NCBI GenBank assembly: GCA_944389085.1
Contig: CALXLB010000059.1
Location: 1-64,000 of the forward strand
Direction: 5' to 3'
Origin: an uncultured Spirochaetaceae bacterium
GTDB taxonomy: Bacteria; Spirochaetota; Spirochaetia; Sphaerochaetales; Sphaerochaetaceae
Length of the DNA stretch: 64,000 nt
Shown: in pieces, positions 34,267 through 43,328 of the stretch
Numbering within the stretch: position 1 is the stretch's first letter
How the letters are laid out: every line of letters starts with the position of its first letter
The notes under the pieces: generated by a model
The model's input: only the letters and a program-made list of their open reading frames with translations
What the model was told of the DNA's origin: nothing
The model's database searches: none
Position numbers and translations under genes: made by a program

Positions 34267-34565
34267 TTTTTTTCTTTCTCTGTCAGAAAAGCCGACTGCA
34301 CTATCTGCTGAGCTATTGTATTAACAAGCGGGTATGTTCCAGGAGAAGCCAGAGTTTCCTCTGCACTTATCCCATCCTGCCATCCTGATATCTCTGCAGA
34401 TTTCACTGAAGTGACAAAAGCTTTGATGAGATCTGAATCCTTAAGGTCTTTTGCACCTCTTATAGTTGTTTCGACTTCTTCCGCAGTGGGAACATTGAAG
34501 GTAACTTCCACCTCAACGCCCATAAAGGCAACCGTTATCGTTTTTGTCCTGGATAAAGTTATCAT
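34263..34565 (-). CDS. Tail assembly chaperone (gpG-like)
   Basis: 100 aa. It starts MITLSRTKTITVAFMGVEV and ends ...FLTEKEKN at the slippery site. Size, helical C-terminus and position directly after the tube gene match the first tail chaperone of siphoviruses. No enzyme motif. The stop is bypassed by -1 frameshifting to give the longer form. Confidence 0.8.
   Translation of the reverse strand: MITLSRTKTITVAFMGVEVEVTFNVPTAEEVETTIRGAKDLKDSDLIKAFVTSVKSAEISGWQDGISAEETLASPGTYPLVNTIAQQIVQSAFLTEKEKN
34266..34272 (-). other. Programmed -1 frameshift slippery heptamer A AAA AAC
   Basis: The last sense codons of the upstream frame are GAA AAA AAC then TGA, giving the canonical heptamer A-AAA-AAC immediately before the stop. 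A -1 slip continues as CTG ATA ACT in an open frame for 95 codons. Location between tail tube and tape measure is where phages place this signal. Confidence 0.85.
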
Positions 34566-34573
34566 TCATCACC

Positions 34574-34969
34574 TCATGTGGAGCTCTTCACAGCAAGCTC
34601 ACCTGTTCCCTGGAAATTGATGGAAACAGCAACCTTATCAGCAAAAGAACCAGTGATGCTTACTGATGTAATGAAGAAATCACCCGTTACCGTCAACGCT
34701 GGCCCGATCTTGAATTCTCCAGTCATTGCTGTATCAGTCGGAGTAAGAAGCTCATCCACGACAGCTTTCTGAGCAGGATCCGCATAATCCAGCGTTCCTG
34801 AAAGCGATCCAGACCAATCAGAACATGTAGCAATGTAATCTCTCCACTGCTTTCCTATCTGCGAAGTCTCCGCGCTGCCGAGATTCACGTTTATCGAGAA
34901 GTTATCAATGTAACCTACTTTGTTTTCACCGATTTTTATCTCACCATTTTTTCCTGCCATTACAGCCAT
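34574..34969 (-). CDS. Major tail tube protein
   Basis: 131 aa behind AGGAGGAATGAACC. The sequence (GKNGEIKIGENKVGYIDNFSINVN ... WSGSLSGTLDYAD) fits the phage tail-tube family of the TP901-1/phi13 type, rich in beta strands, with a TGEFKIG hairpin and GTGEL near the end. It polymerises into the tail tube. Confidence 0.85.
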   Translation of the reverse strand: MAVMAGKNGEIKIGENKVGYIDNFSINVNLGSAETSQIGKQWRDYIATCSDWSGSLSGTLDYADPAQKAVVDELLTPTDTAMTGEFKIGPALTVTGDFFITSVSITGSFADKVAVSINFQGTGELAVKSST

Positions 34970-34972
34970 GGT

Positions 34973-35626
34973 TCATTCCTCCTTATCCTCTAACTGTATA
35001 GAGGTTTCTTCTGTGCCGATTCCTTCTTCTCCGGCATCATCAGCATCCCGCAATGCGGGCAGAACACCGTCTCCTTCTCCATCGGATACGGCCCCTTCAC
35101 TTCCAGACACTTCGGGCATCGGAAGAATCGCTCCCTTTCCTTCTGTGTCTTTATCGGTTTCTGCATCTGCATACACAAACCCTCCTATATCTACCTGACA
35201 AGCAAGCTGAACCTGGATGAGATACACGTTGTTTACACTGTCTGTCTGAAAATTGGCTCCAATATCCGTATCAAGACAGGCCCCTCCAAGAGACCAATCA
35301 GACCTTATTGAGTCTTCCAGGATGTCCTCCCAGAGCTGACCAAGCTGATCAAGATAATCAGGAGAGTCAGCAGTGATCCCTATTCCTATGACAAGGCTGA
35401 ACTCAGTGGTATATGGGTCTTTGAGAGTCCGGCCATTGATAAAGACAATACAGCCAGGATAATGCGATAGACCTGAAAGAACCCCGCTGTAGCCATACTG
35501 CCATAGAGCTATATCAGGAAGATGGATATCAGGATTCTCCTCATTGATAGCTTTCACTCTTTCCGTAAAAGCTTTCTGAAGATATTCCTGAACAGCTTTG
35601 AGGAATCTATCAATGCTATTTCTCAT
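34973..35626 (-). CDS. Tail terminator/minor tail protein
   Basis: 217 aa. The first 150 residues are alpha/beta, as in tail-completion proteins located between the gp10-like gene and the tube gene. The last 60 residues are low complexity and acidic (Gly, Asp, Glu). It overlaps the previous gene by 11 bp. Identification rests mostly on gene order. Confidence 0.6.
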   Translation of the reverse strand: MRNSIDRFLKAVQEYLQKAFTERVKAINEENPDIHLPDIALWQYGYSGVLSGLSHYPGCIVFINGRTLKDPYTTEFSLVIGIGITADSPDYLDQLGQLWEDILEDSIRSDWSLGGACLDTDIGANFQTDSVNNVYLIQVQLACQVDIGGFVYADAETDKDTEGKGAILPMPEVSGSEGAVSDGEGDGVLPALRDADDAGEEGIGTEETSIQLEDKEE

Positions 35627-36047
35627 TCTCCACCTTCCTCAGCTGACGGCTGATATTCTCCTCAACCGATCTTGCTATCTGAGACTCTCCACCGAATGCA
35701 TCAAAAGCAGGTCGCATGAATTCATGTCTTGTCCCTGTCCAGCGTTCCAGATAGTTCTGAAGACCATCTATCCCTTTTCCTGGGCGGATAACAAAAACAC
35801 TCTGTCTCTTACCTCTCAGCTTCTTCTGCATCCATGCACCGACATGGCTTCTTGTTTCTCCTGTAATGACATTGAGCTTCTGCCCTGATAGGAAATTGGA
35901 CCGAACGTAATCTACAAACGTGTCCGATTCTTCTCCTAATGACCATCGTACCCAAGCCATGAGCCTGGCTTCTCCGATAGCCTCAAGCTTATCTGAGACA
36001 ACCTTAATAGTTCCTTTGTCAGTAATAGAAAGAAACTCATCGCTCAT
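35616..36047 (-). CDS. HK97 gp10-like head–tail protein
   Basis: 143 aa, basic. It has the small-tail-protein layout: an N-terminal helix, the central RSNFLSGQKLNVITGETRSHV block, which is typical of the gp10/'minor capsid' family (FxSxxxLxxxTGxLxxS pattern), and a helical C-terminus. It overlaps its upstream neighbour by 4 bp (ATGA). Confidence 0.65.
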   Translation of the reverse strand: MSDEFLSITDKGTIKVVSDKLEAIGEARLMAWVRWSLGEESDTFVDYVRSNFLSGQKLNVITGETRSHVGAWMQKKLRGKRQSVFVIRPGKGIDGLQNYLERWTGTRHEFMRPAFDAFGGESQIARSVEENISRQLRKVENEK

Positions 36048-36559
36048 AGCGCCTTGTTCCTCTTGAACCGTTCAAGCATCTTCTGGACAGCCAGCGGCGG
36101 AGTTAACTGCTCAATAGTCTCAGTTCCGCCTTCTGTGTTGCGTGAATTTATTCCAAGCAGCTTGCCACCCTGAAGCTTTGCTAGATGCTGCACAGTGAAT
36201 GCAATAGCCAATTTGATGGTTTCCGGAACAGAGCCTTCAGCCCATCCACAGCTATAAGAGATCACAACATCGGAATCTGAGGATGATGACAAAGCCACAT
36301 AGTTTGCCCGCTTCTCATACCGATATTGGACCTCCTCCCCATTCACCTTGACGCTCTTTATCTCAAGCACTGGCGTATAAGTAAGGACATATCCGGTATC
36401 TCCACCTGCAAAATGCTCTTCAATATCCCCCTGCTCAATTTCAGCCAATGCAAGAACCTCCTCCTCAGCAGTCCCAAGAAGAGCCATATAAGACTCTTCC
36501 TGGGAAGAAGGAAAGGAAAATTCGTATTTTGTTCTAAGATCTTCAAGCGTCAGCAGCAT
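36044..36559 (-). CDS. Head–tail connector (gp6-like)
   Basis: 171 aa starting MLLTLEDLRTKYEF behind AGGAGT. The N-terminal helices (EESYMALLGTAEEEVLALAEI) and the later Y.CGWAEGSVPETIKLAIAFTVQHLAKL stretch are characteristic of the phage gp6/DNA-packaging connector family. It sits directly after the capsid gene, as in HK97-type phages. Confidence 0.75.
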   Translation of the reverse strand: MLLTLEDLRTKYEFSFPSSQEESYMALLGTAEEEVLALAEIEQGDIEEHFAGGDTGYVLTYTPVLEIKSVKVNGEEVQYRYEKRANYVALSSSSDSDVVISYSCGWAEGSVPETIKLAIAFTVQHLAKLQGGKLLGINSRNTEGGTETIEQLTPPLAVQKMLERFKRNKAL

Positions 36560-36573
36560 CCGCAGAACTCCTA

Positions 36574-37713
36574 TCAGGCATTTGCCTTGAGCTTCAGAAC
36601 AGCAAAAGCATCTTTGAGTGCAACATCACCATCGATTCTTTCCTGACCTCTTACACCAACCTGACCGGTTGCTGCATAAAGTTCATTCAGCGTTCTCATC
36701 TCGATGCTCAAGCGATCACAGATATGGTAATAGCTGAAATCACCGACAATCATTGCAACAGCTCCTGCAGCAAGCGCCGGGCACTCATCCGATACAACTA
36801 CAGGGATTCCCATAATCTGCTTAATCTCATCCTGCTGTGGGAACATGTATGTATCGCCATCCTTGAACTCGTGGATGATATCGAGAAGCGTCTGAGAGCA
36901 GACAATATGAGCAGAACCTCTATAAGCCTTAAGCTTCTGGATTGTATTTTTGATTTCTGTCCATGTAACTGTAGTCTGAGAAGCTGCTGTTACAGTATTT
37001 GCTGAAGCAACATTAGTTGCGATTCCGCGGATTTTCGTCTTTGAAGAAGATGTTCCTGTACCAAAGAGAATCTCCTTGTCTTCTTTTTTTGCAAATGCCT
37101 TGGCGAATTTGTCCTCAATATACCCCATGACATCTACTCCAAGGTCAGCGATATACTCTTCAGAGACCTTGGTCAGCGCACCAAGCTTAAGAGCCTGAAG
37201 ACCGATGGGTGTGATAGAGGGCGTCGTCTCACCGAATGTACCAGCTTCATCAATGTAATCCACGACTACATCATCGCCTTCTACCATCACCGTATATTCT
37301 CCGCTCGCCTGATGGACTGTACAGAGACCACGGATGCGTGCAATCTTCTCCTTCTTCATCTGGATATTCTGAGCACACTCTCTCGGAAGAAGACCAGAAA
37401 ATGTAGTTCCTTTCGCAACGGCCTCAACCAGCTTAAGACCAAACTGAGCTCTCTCAGACAGCGCTTCAGGATTCTTTGTCTTATCCTTCTGGATCCCTTC
37501 AGGGACTCCACCTGCATCAAGCGTCTCCTTCTCTTCCAAGGCTTCGATGTTATCAAGCTCCTCTTGAAGGTCATCAGCCTGCTTCTTCAGCATCTCATAT
37601 TTCTTGACATCCTCATCAGATGATGTTTCCAGCATTCTCTCGAATGTCTCTTCAACTTTCTTCTCGATGGCTTCAAGCCTCTTCTGGATCTGCTCCTTCT
37701 TCTTTACGAACAT
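36574..37713 (-). CDS. Major capsid protein, HK97 fold, with N-terminal scaffold domain
   Basis: 379 aa. Residues 1 to about 85 form a charged coiled coil (delta/scaffold domain, removed by the protease in this family). The capsid domain follows, with landmark regions LKLGALTKVSEEYIADLGVD, ILFGTGTSS, MGIPVVVSDECPALA and a C-terminal FAVLKLKA. AAGGAG precedes the ATG. Self-assembles into the procapsid. Confidence 0.92.
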   Translation of the reverse strand: MFVKKKEQIQKRLEAIEKKVEETFERMLETSSDEDVKKYEMLKKQADDLQEELDNIEALEEKETLDAGGVPEGIQKDKTKNPEALSERAQFGLKLVEAVAKGTTFSGLLPRECAQNIQMKKEKIARIRGLCTVHQASGEYTVMVEGDDVVVDYIDEAGTFGETTPSITPIGLQALKLGALTKVSEEYIADLGVDVMGYIEDKFAKAFAKKEDKEILFGTGTSSSKTKIRGIATNVASANTVTAASQTTVTWTEIKNTIQKLKAYRGSAHIVCSQTLLDIIHEFKDGDTYMFPQQDEIKQIMGIPVVVSDECPALAAGAVAMIVGDFSYYHICDRLSIEMRTLNELYAATGQVGVRGQERIDGDVALKDAFAVLKLKANA

Positions 37714-37718
37714 AGTCC

Positions 37719-38336
37719 TTATCTCCTTATCAGAAACTTTGCGAGATCCTTCGCAACCTTTGACCGCCTTTCAGCCATCGCCTCGTCAGCCCCTGTCTTG
37801 ACCACTGTCTCCACAGAGCGTCTCTGGCGCTGTGTCCTCGCCTTTTCACCCATTTTCATGTAGACCTCTCCTGCAGGCATAGTGACAAAGTCCAGATAAC
37901 GGACAAGTTCATAACTCTCGGGAATTATGATTCCGGAAACCGGATCCTGTTCCCCATATCCGACAGAAGAGACTCCTATCTGGATGTCTTTCTCTATCAG
38001 TTCTACAAGAAGGGCTTCATAGGCTTTATCTACAAACTCGATGTCCACAACAAGCTGCATCTCCTCAATCCGCGGATTGGAGCATACGGCTTTAGCTATC
38101 CCATATTCCTCGCCGGAAACCCAGTTAACATCATGGCCATCATAAGACAGAGTCGACCGCCCCTCTGCGACAAGCCTTTCAGCAAGAGGCAGGCTGTAGA
38201 TTCGGCCATTGAGGTTCATCTCACCAAGCTTCCAGACAGGAGCAGACCACTTTGCCCTGCTCTCCCCTTCTGATTCCTTCATCACAGCAGTTTTCTTCAG
38301 ATATCCACCTGATTCAATCAGCAATTTTCTTTCCAT
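37719..38336 (-). CDS. Prohead maturation protease
   Basis: 205 aa from the ATG behind GGAGGAATTT. The LGEMNLNGRIYSLPLAERLV block, a His in YDGHDV and a Ser in IGVSSVGYG agree with S80-type prohead serine proteases (as in T4 gp21 relatives). It lies between portal and capsid genes, the expected place. The basic C-terminal tail may be self-cleaved. Confidence 0.75.
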   Translation of the reverse strand: MERKLLIESGGYLKKTAVMKESEGESRAKWSAPVWKLGEMNLNGRIYSLPLAERLVAEGRSTLSYDGHDVNWVSGEEYGIAKAVCSNPRIEEMQLVVDIEFVDKAYEALLVELIEKDIQIGVSSVGYGEQDPVSGIIIPESYELVRYLDFVTMPAGEVYMKMGEKARTQRQRRSVETVVKTGADEAMAERRSKVAKDLAKFLIRR

Positions 38337-38346
38337 AAATTCCTCC

Positions 38347-40314
38347 TCATTCACCTGGAGCCACAGAGCATCTGCAATGTGAATGGAATGGCGGATGCCT
38401 GTAGTTCTTATCGATATGGCGGACCCCGCCTTCTCCTGTATCCACATCAGAACCTTTCTGAAGGACATAGCCTTCAACAGAAGCCACCTTGCCATCGATC
38501 GCCCCGCAGAAACTGCAGCTGTTTGAAGCAGCGACTATGTGATAGACAGTCACGCCAAGCTGGGAGAAAAGAAAAAGCGAGAAAGCATTGCTAGATCTGT
38601 TGGTTTCCTCTTCACTCTGCTCTATCGGATAATCCTGCTCAAGCCTGTCCATATCATCATCGAAGTGCTCGGTTCCCACAGAACCTTCAGCTGTATGTCC
38701 TGCCGTTCCGGCAACACGCAATGCCATATCGTCTGCATAAGAGCCGGCATATGCATCAAGCTTCGAATCATTGACATTGCTATCATTCCCTATTTCTCCC
38801 TGGATTACCGGGACCATCTTCTCAAGCACATCAAGGTAAATCGTCTTGTACTGAGGAGCCATATCCTTTGCATGTCGTTCCAGCCATGACCTGAAGTCAG
38901 CAATCACACTATCTGCAGGGGCGCCTGTAGCAATAAGCCGCCGCAATTCTTCAATGGAAACCTTCAGCTGTTCCCTGATAAGCTTCTCAAGTTTCGCTCT
39001 ATTGCTCTTCGCAGGCTTCTGAGCCTCTTCAACGAAAAGAAGATCATGAGCCCGCTTCTCAGCTTTCATCCTCTTTCTGGATTCCTCTATGCTCTCTTTC
39101 CCGCTATCCAGCCTGTAGCCTTCTGATGCAGGGATATTCCATAACGAGCCCATGCCATTGGACCCACCAGCATACTTCCCTGCCACGACATCAGAGAGAT
39201 TGCCGTAATTCATCGGGAAGAAATGCACGTCACCATCCGGGCCGATGCCTGGCATCTCCTCCTTCTGGCGAACCTCATTGATGGAATACCAGCCATCCAT
39301 GATAGCGTTATGATAGAAAGCGGCTCTTGTAGCATGGTCTCCGCGGAGGAGCCCTTCCAGAGAGAACTTGATGTATTCACGCTCCCGGCAGAGTGCATTA
39401 TTGAGTGCAGCTTCCCACGCTGCAATCCTTGGCTGAAGACAGTAGATGACCATCTGAAGGCCCTGCTGCTCTGAGTTATTGTATGTTCCTGTCGTGTCTC
39501 CAATAAAGAAAGGAGGCACATTGAAGCGTCTTGCTACTTCAGTCGCAGACCACTTCTGAGCTTCGCTGAGTTTGGCGATATCAGCATTCTGTACCTGGAT
39601 AGGCGTTATTTTCACACGCTCATCCATGACATAATTACGGAAGCCTCGCGCAGCATCGAACATCTTCTTCAGCTCATCTCTCTTTTCTTTGTCAAAGCTT
39701 GCTGGCACACTGATGTTATTTCCAACAATGGACGCTCCATCATAATATTCCGCCTGCATGTCCTTGCATTTCTGAGCTAGTTCTATATCATTCCTGGCAT
39801 ATCGCATCGGGTCCAGAACAGAACCGGCTCCGTATCCAACAGGCGTATTCCGCAGAAGCAGAATATCAGAGGCGCTGAACGTCTCTCCCGTAAGAGCATA
39901 GGTATACTTGAGAATATCGCCATCAGCAGAAGCCACAATGGAAGAAGGAGATACAGGCCAGAGCGCAATCGGAAATCCTGCTCTGGAACGCCTTATGATA
40001 GCAACAGCCTCACCCCGCATCTCGAAGTTGAAACCCATGACAAAACGGAAATCATACGATGTCATGTATGCATTCGGTTTTTTCAGGAGCTCTGAAAGAA
40101 TGGTCTTCTCTTCCGTGGATCTATTGCCATTGCCATCAATCTTATAGGCATGCCAAGGAAGAGTCGCATAAAGCCTGGAAAGATTCACTACACAAGACCA
40201 GAGAGCCGAATTGTAAAGATCATTCGGCGGATTGGTTATTCTTCTTCCTGAGCCATATGCTATGGTTGATGCTATCGATTCTGTCTTCTTCTTGAAGAAA
40301 TCTATGAGGCCCAT
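38347..40314 (-). CDS. Portal protein fused to a Mu gpF-like C-terminal domain
   Basis: 655 aa. The HK97-type portal covers about 1–400 (PWHAYKIDGNG, VARRFNVPPFFIGD..., the QGLQMVIYCLQPRIAAWE helix). After a linker, the C-terminus ends in a MuF-type minor-head motif: CSFCGAIDGKV then HPPFHSHCRCSV (about 595–650). In many phages these are two neighbouring genes. The portal forms the DNA channel; the MuF part may be ejected or bind the head interior. Confidence 0.85.
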   Translation of the reverse strand: MGLIDFFKKKTESIASTIAYGSGRRITNPPNDLYNSALWSCVVNLSRLYATLPWHAYKIDGNGNRSTEEKTILSELLKKPNAYMTSYDFRFVMGFNFEMRGEAVAIIRRSRAGFPIALWPVSPSSIVASADGDILKYTYALTGETFSASDILLLRNTPVGYGAGSVLDPMRYARNDIELAQKCKDMQAEYYDGASIVGNNISVPASFDKEKRDELKKMFDAARGFRNYVMDERVKITPIQVQNADIAKLSEAQKWSATEVARRFNVPPFFIGDTTGTYNNSEQQGLQMVIYCLQPRIAAWEAALNNALCREREYIKFSLEGLLRGDHATRAAFYHNAIMDGWYSINEVRQKEEMPGIGPDGDVHFFPMNYGNLSDVVAGKYAGGSNGMGSLWNIPASEGYRLDSGKESIEESRKRMKAEKRAHDLLFVEEAQKPAKSNRAKLEKLIREQLKVSIEELRRLIATGAPADSVIADFRSWLERHAKDMAPQYKTIYLDVLEKMVPVIQGEIGNDSNVNDSKLDAYAGSYADDMALRVAGTAGHTAEGSVGTEHFDDDMDRLEQDYPIEQSEEETNRSSNAFSLFLFSQLGVTVYHIVAASNSCSFCGAIDGKVASVEGYVLQKGSDVDTGEGGVRHIDKNYRHPPFHSHCRCSVAPGE

Positions 40315-40319
40315 TCATA

Positions 40320-42026
40320 TCACCATGCTGTAAGCATGTCCTCCACACTGCCTGAAAAGGCAGCCATATCATTGGTTTTCGCATTTGATAAAGCCATCAC
40401 AGAGGTGATGACCCCGTCTATTCTGGCTTCTGTCCTTTTCTTAGGTTTCACAAGCTTCACGTTCCCTGTCGTATCCTGGAAAGTTTCTGCACAGCTCATC
40501 ATCCAGTCCACAACCTCATTCCCGTTATCAGTAACATTGCCTTCCAGATATGCGCGCTCAAAATCCATGATAGTCGGGCTCATAGTCTTCATGCCCTGAG
40601 AGAATTCATAAGCCACATCCGTGAACCATGGAGGCATGAGCTTCACAAGCTCCTCAATCTTCCAGCGGTCTGCTGCTATGTAATGGATCTGATAGCGGCT
40701 GTAGGCTTCCGTGAGATAATCCCTGACATAATCATAATCAATGACATCACCAGGTGTCGCAGTTACCCATCCAAGTTCTATCCATTTCCTAAGCGGAATA
40801 CGGCACTGTCTGGAGATAGCAGTCACCATGCTTTCAGCAATCCAGAAATGAGTAATCTGGACATGCCGGCCGTCATCCATCGGGAAATCCAGAGTGAAGG
40901 CTGTGAAATCGGACACAGCAGAAAGGTCAAGGCCACCATAAGCCATGCGGCCTGCAAGGCTCTCCTCATCGACAGTCCATCTGCATCGCTCCATCCAGAT
41001 AGGCATATTTGCCCACTTATGGAGACTGTGACACCACATATTCAGGTTCTTTGTCTTGAAATCAATGATGTCATCTTCCGATGCCCTGGCATATTCATAG
41101 TGGCTCTCGAATGTCTCAGGGTCCACGGAAACACCCCAATTTGGATTTGCTTTAGGCCAGACCGATGGATCATCTACGCTGTCCTTCTCATCAAGCTCAT
41201 AGATAGAGATGAAATAACGCGGTATCTCCAGCTCTCCGCTAAGAACACGCTTGCACTTCTTGTATTCCTCATGGCACACCCCGCCAAGCGATACGCCAGC
41301 GGTAGTTATCCTTATCAGCATGGCCTGCTGCTCGGAAATGTTGCCTGAAGCTATAGAGTTCAAGAGCCCATTATCCTTATGCTGATGGTACTCATCTATG
41401 ACAGCTGCATACGAAAGCTTGCCATCCTTCGGTTCTGCAGCTATGGCTGTTATCTCACTGTCTTTAAACTTGATCTGCTTGTTGTTCTTGCTATCGGAGA
41501 CTATGACCTTATCGCCCTTCCGGAGTTTCAGGGAATCAGCGGCTCTCCTGAATGTCTCTCCTGCCTGGTCAAGTGATGTGGCGCCGATATAGCAGCTAAC
41601 TCCATCGACTTCCCCGAACGCGAGATAGTCAAGTAGAGCTCCCACATAGGTGCTCTTGCCATTCTTCCTAGCAACCTCTATGAAGGCATCTGTGAATCTC
41701 CGGACCTTTGGATTGTCTCTCTTCACCCAGCCGAAGAGGACTATGGTGTCCCATGCCTGCCAGTCGGAAAGCATCATAGGCTGGCCTCTTTTGCCGCCCT
41801 TCGGGAAAGCCAGATTGATAGCAATCCATAACAGAGGTCTCAGTCCTGCTTCCATATCAAAGCGGAATCCAGGGACACCATTCTTCAGGTCAGCTTCCTG
41901 CCTCTGTACCTTAGCCTTCTCAGCCTTGGAAGCTGCACGGGTCCCATACAGAACCGCAAAGCGATAATGCTGATACGCTTCTGAATAATGATCCGTGAGC
42001 CTTGTAACGATTTCACTTCTTGTCAT
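40320..42026 (-). CDS. Terminase large subunit
   Basis: 568 aa from the ATG of MTRSEIVTRL. The ATPase domain has the Walker A-like VARKNGKST and Walker B AAVIDEYHQH. The nuclease domain follows with MAYGGLDLSAVSDFTAF (first acidic ligand), YIAADRW and later Asp residues. It belongs to the Terminase_1/HK97-like group. It drives DNA packaging and cuts concatemers. It overlaps the small subunit gene by 14 bp. Confidence 0.93.
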   Translation of the reverse strand: MTRSEIVTRLTDHYSEAYQHYRFAVLYGTRAASKAEKAKVQRQEADLKNGVPGFRFDMEAGLRPLLWIAINLAFPKGGKRGQPMMLSDWQAWDTIVLFGWVKRDNPKVRRFTDAFIEVARKNGKSTYVGALLDYLAFGEVDGVSCYIGATSLDQAGETFRRAADSLKLRKGDKVIVSDSKNNKQIKFKDSEITAIAAEPKDGKLSYAAVIDEYHQHKDNGLLNSIASGNISEQQAMLIRITTAGVSLGGVCHEEYKKCKRVLSGELEIPRYFISIYELDEKDSVDDPSVWPKANPNWGVSVDPETFESHYEYARASEDDIIDFKTKNLNMWCHSLHKWANMPIWMERCRWTVDEESLAGRMAYGGLDLSAVSDFTAFTLDFPMDDGRHVQITHFWIAESMVTAISRQCRIPLRKWIELGWVTATPGDVIDYDYVRDYLTEAYSRYQIHYIAADRWKIEELVKLMPPWFTDVAYEFSQGMKTMSPTIMDFERAYLEGNVTDNGNEVVDWMMSCAETFQDTTGNVKLVKPKKRTEARIDGVITSVMALSNAKTNDMAAFSGSVEDMLTAW

Positions 42027-42363
42027 CGAACAGGCCTCCGAATGTAGGGTCAGCTTCCTGACTTCCGGCTTCCTTAGAAATAGAAAGCGTCTTCCTTGCT
42101 TTGTAAGTGACACCAAACGCGGACATGATTGAGATATAAGAAGCCAGCGCAGACTTCCTGTCAGAAAGTTTCTCTGTCCTGTCCCTGAAGATTGAGTACA
42201 GTTCGCATGCCGCTTCAAGTACAGGAACATCTACAACACAGACTACCTCGTCCTTGATGAGAAGCGGAACAATGTATTTGAAATGTTCTTTCGCGATTTC
42301 TGAGAGCCATGAAGCAGGTTCTGGAGTTCTCTGAAGGACCGCGTTCTCTATCGCCCTAGGCAT
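42013..42363 (-). CDS. Terminase small subunit (P27 family)
   Basis: 116 aa from the ATG of MPRAIENAVLQRTPEPASW, which overlaps the HNH stop. The helical core WLSEIAKEHFKYIVPLLIKDEV...DVPVLEAACELYSIF matches the P27-type small subunit that recognises packaging DNA. It is followed directly by the large subunit. Confidence 0.82.
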   Translation of the reverse strand: MPRAIENAVLQRTPEPASWLSEIAKEHFKYIVPLLIKDEVVCVVDVPVLEAACELYSIFRDRTEKLSDRKSALASYISIMSAFGVTYKARKTLSISKEAGSQEADPTFGGLFDDKK

Positions 42364-42860
42364 CAGCAATCACCTCCGTGTGTGGGAACGTCTCCACCGA
42401 ACGCGGTCGTGGCGGGGTCATGATTTTTCTCATCCCTCCCCTCGGGGTGCTGCGATAATGCTGCAAGATCTCTTTGATATGCTGCTCTCATCGCCCGGTC
42501 TTCCCTCGTGCCTTTCCTTGCATTACAGGAACGGCAGAGCGCCTGATAATGAGATGGGTCATAATCAAAGCCGCCATAGGCATCAACCATCATGTCTGCA
42601 GTCATATCCTTGTGATCCAGACATGCTGCAGGAGCTCCGCATATCTCACAGATAGGATGAAGACGCAGGAAGTCAGATGAGAACTTCCTCCACTTCCAGC
42701 TGCTGTATTCCTTTCTGGCTGGAGCTGTAGGCTTCTCATCATCCTCTATGTGCGGATGATTCGCTCTGTATTTAGCCGTACATTCATCACAATAGCCTGA
42801 AGCATTGTGATGAAGATTAGGGCATCCATATGTCTTGCATTTCTTGCGGAGGCTTCCCAT
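42363..42860 (-). CDS. HNH endonuclease (packaging-associated)
   Basis: 165 aa. N-terminal zinc-like cysteines (CKTYGCPN...CDEC), then CEICGAPAACLDHKDM and the HYQALCRSCNARKGTRED HNH core (about 78–130). HNH genes next to the terminase are typical of HK97-type phages and are needed for cos/pac processing. The C-terminus is Asp/His/Gly-rich. Confidence 0.88.
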   Translation of the reverse strand: MGSLRKKCKTYGCPNLHHNASGYCDECTAKYRANHPHIEDDEKPTAPARKEYSSWKWRKFSSDFLRLHPICEICGAPAACLDHKDMTADMMVDAYGGFDYDPSHYQALCRSCNARKGTREDRAMRAAYQRDLAALSQHPEGRDEKNHDPATTAFGGDVPTHGGDC

Positions 42861-42928
42861 ATCTTACAGTCTTTAACCCGCTGGCTGGAAGATGGAAGCG
42901 CACTTGTCCTGAATGCGAACAGGTCAAG

Positions 42929-43135
42929 TCAATTGTCAGAAGCTGGCACAACAGCTTCCTCGACAAAGATAATCGGTCTGGTATTGGGAATCCAGCCATC
43001 AGGATCCCTGAGACCACGCAGGATGCTTTTCCTAGATAAACCAGTCATCCGCGCAGCCTCAGAGACTGATGAATAGAACTCAGTCTTATGAGGCCTTTGA
43101 TAGATAAGGACGATAGGTGTCTTTGAGCCTTGCAT
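42929..43135 (-). CDS. Small NUMOD1-like DNA-binding protein
   Basis: 68 aa behind GAGGTAGA. The central SVSEAARMTGLSRKSILRGLRD is a short helix-turn-helix resembling NUMOD1 domains attached to intron-type HNH nucleases. Here it stands alone, 68 bp upstream of an HNH gene. Function inferred only as DNA binding. Confidence 0.5.
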   Translation of the reverse strand: MQGSKTPIVLIYQRPHKTEFYSSVSEAARMTGLSRKSILRGLRDPDGWIPNTRPIIFVEEAVVPASDN

Positions 43136-43136
43136 T

Positions 43137-43328
43137 CTACCTCACCAGCGAATAGTTCTCATCTGTATCAAAGAAGCGGACTCCCATACCAGCAAAGCCA
43201 TGAGGAAAGGCTACAACAACCCTTTTACCCTTCTCATCATGCTGTATTTCCTCAACTTTATAGGTTCTGTAATCCTTTGACCGGATAATATCACCCTTGA
43301 AGAATCTTGCCTTCTTTATGCTTTTCAT
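43137..43328 (-). CDS. Small phage protein, unknown
   Basis: 63 aa from ATG behind AGGAGGTTTTG. It is basic and beta-rich (FFKGDIIRSKDYRTYKVEEI). It overlaps the upstream gene by 38 bp. No family recognised. Confidence 0.55.
   Translation of the reverse strand: MKSIKKARFFKGDIIRSKDYRTYKVEEIQHDEKGKRVVVAFPHGFAGMGVRFFDTDENYSLVR

Noticed and set aside
42817-43017. Minus-strand frame between the HNH and NUMOD1-like genes
   Set aside because: It overlaps both supported genes, has no ribosome site, and its sequence is not domain-like.
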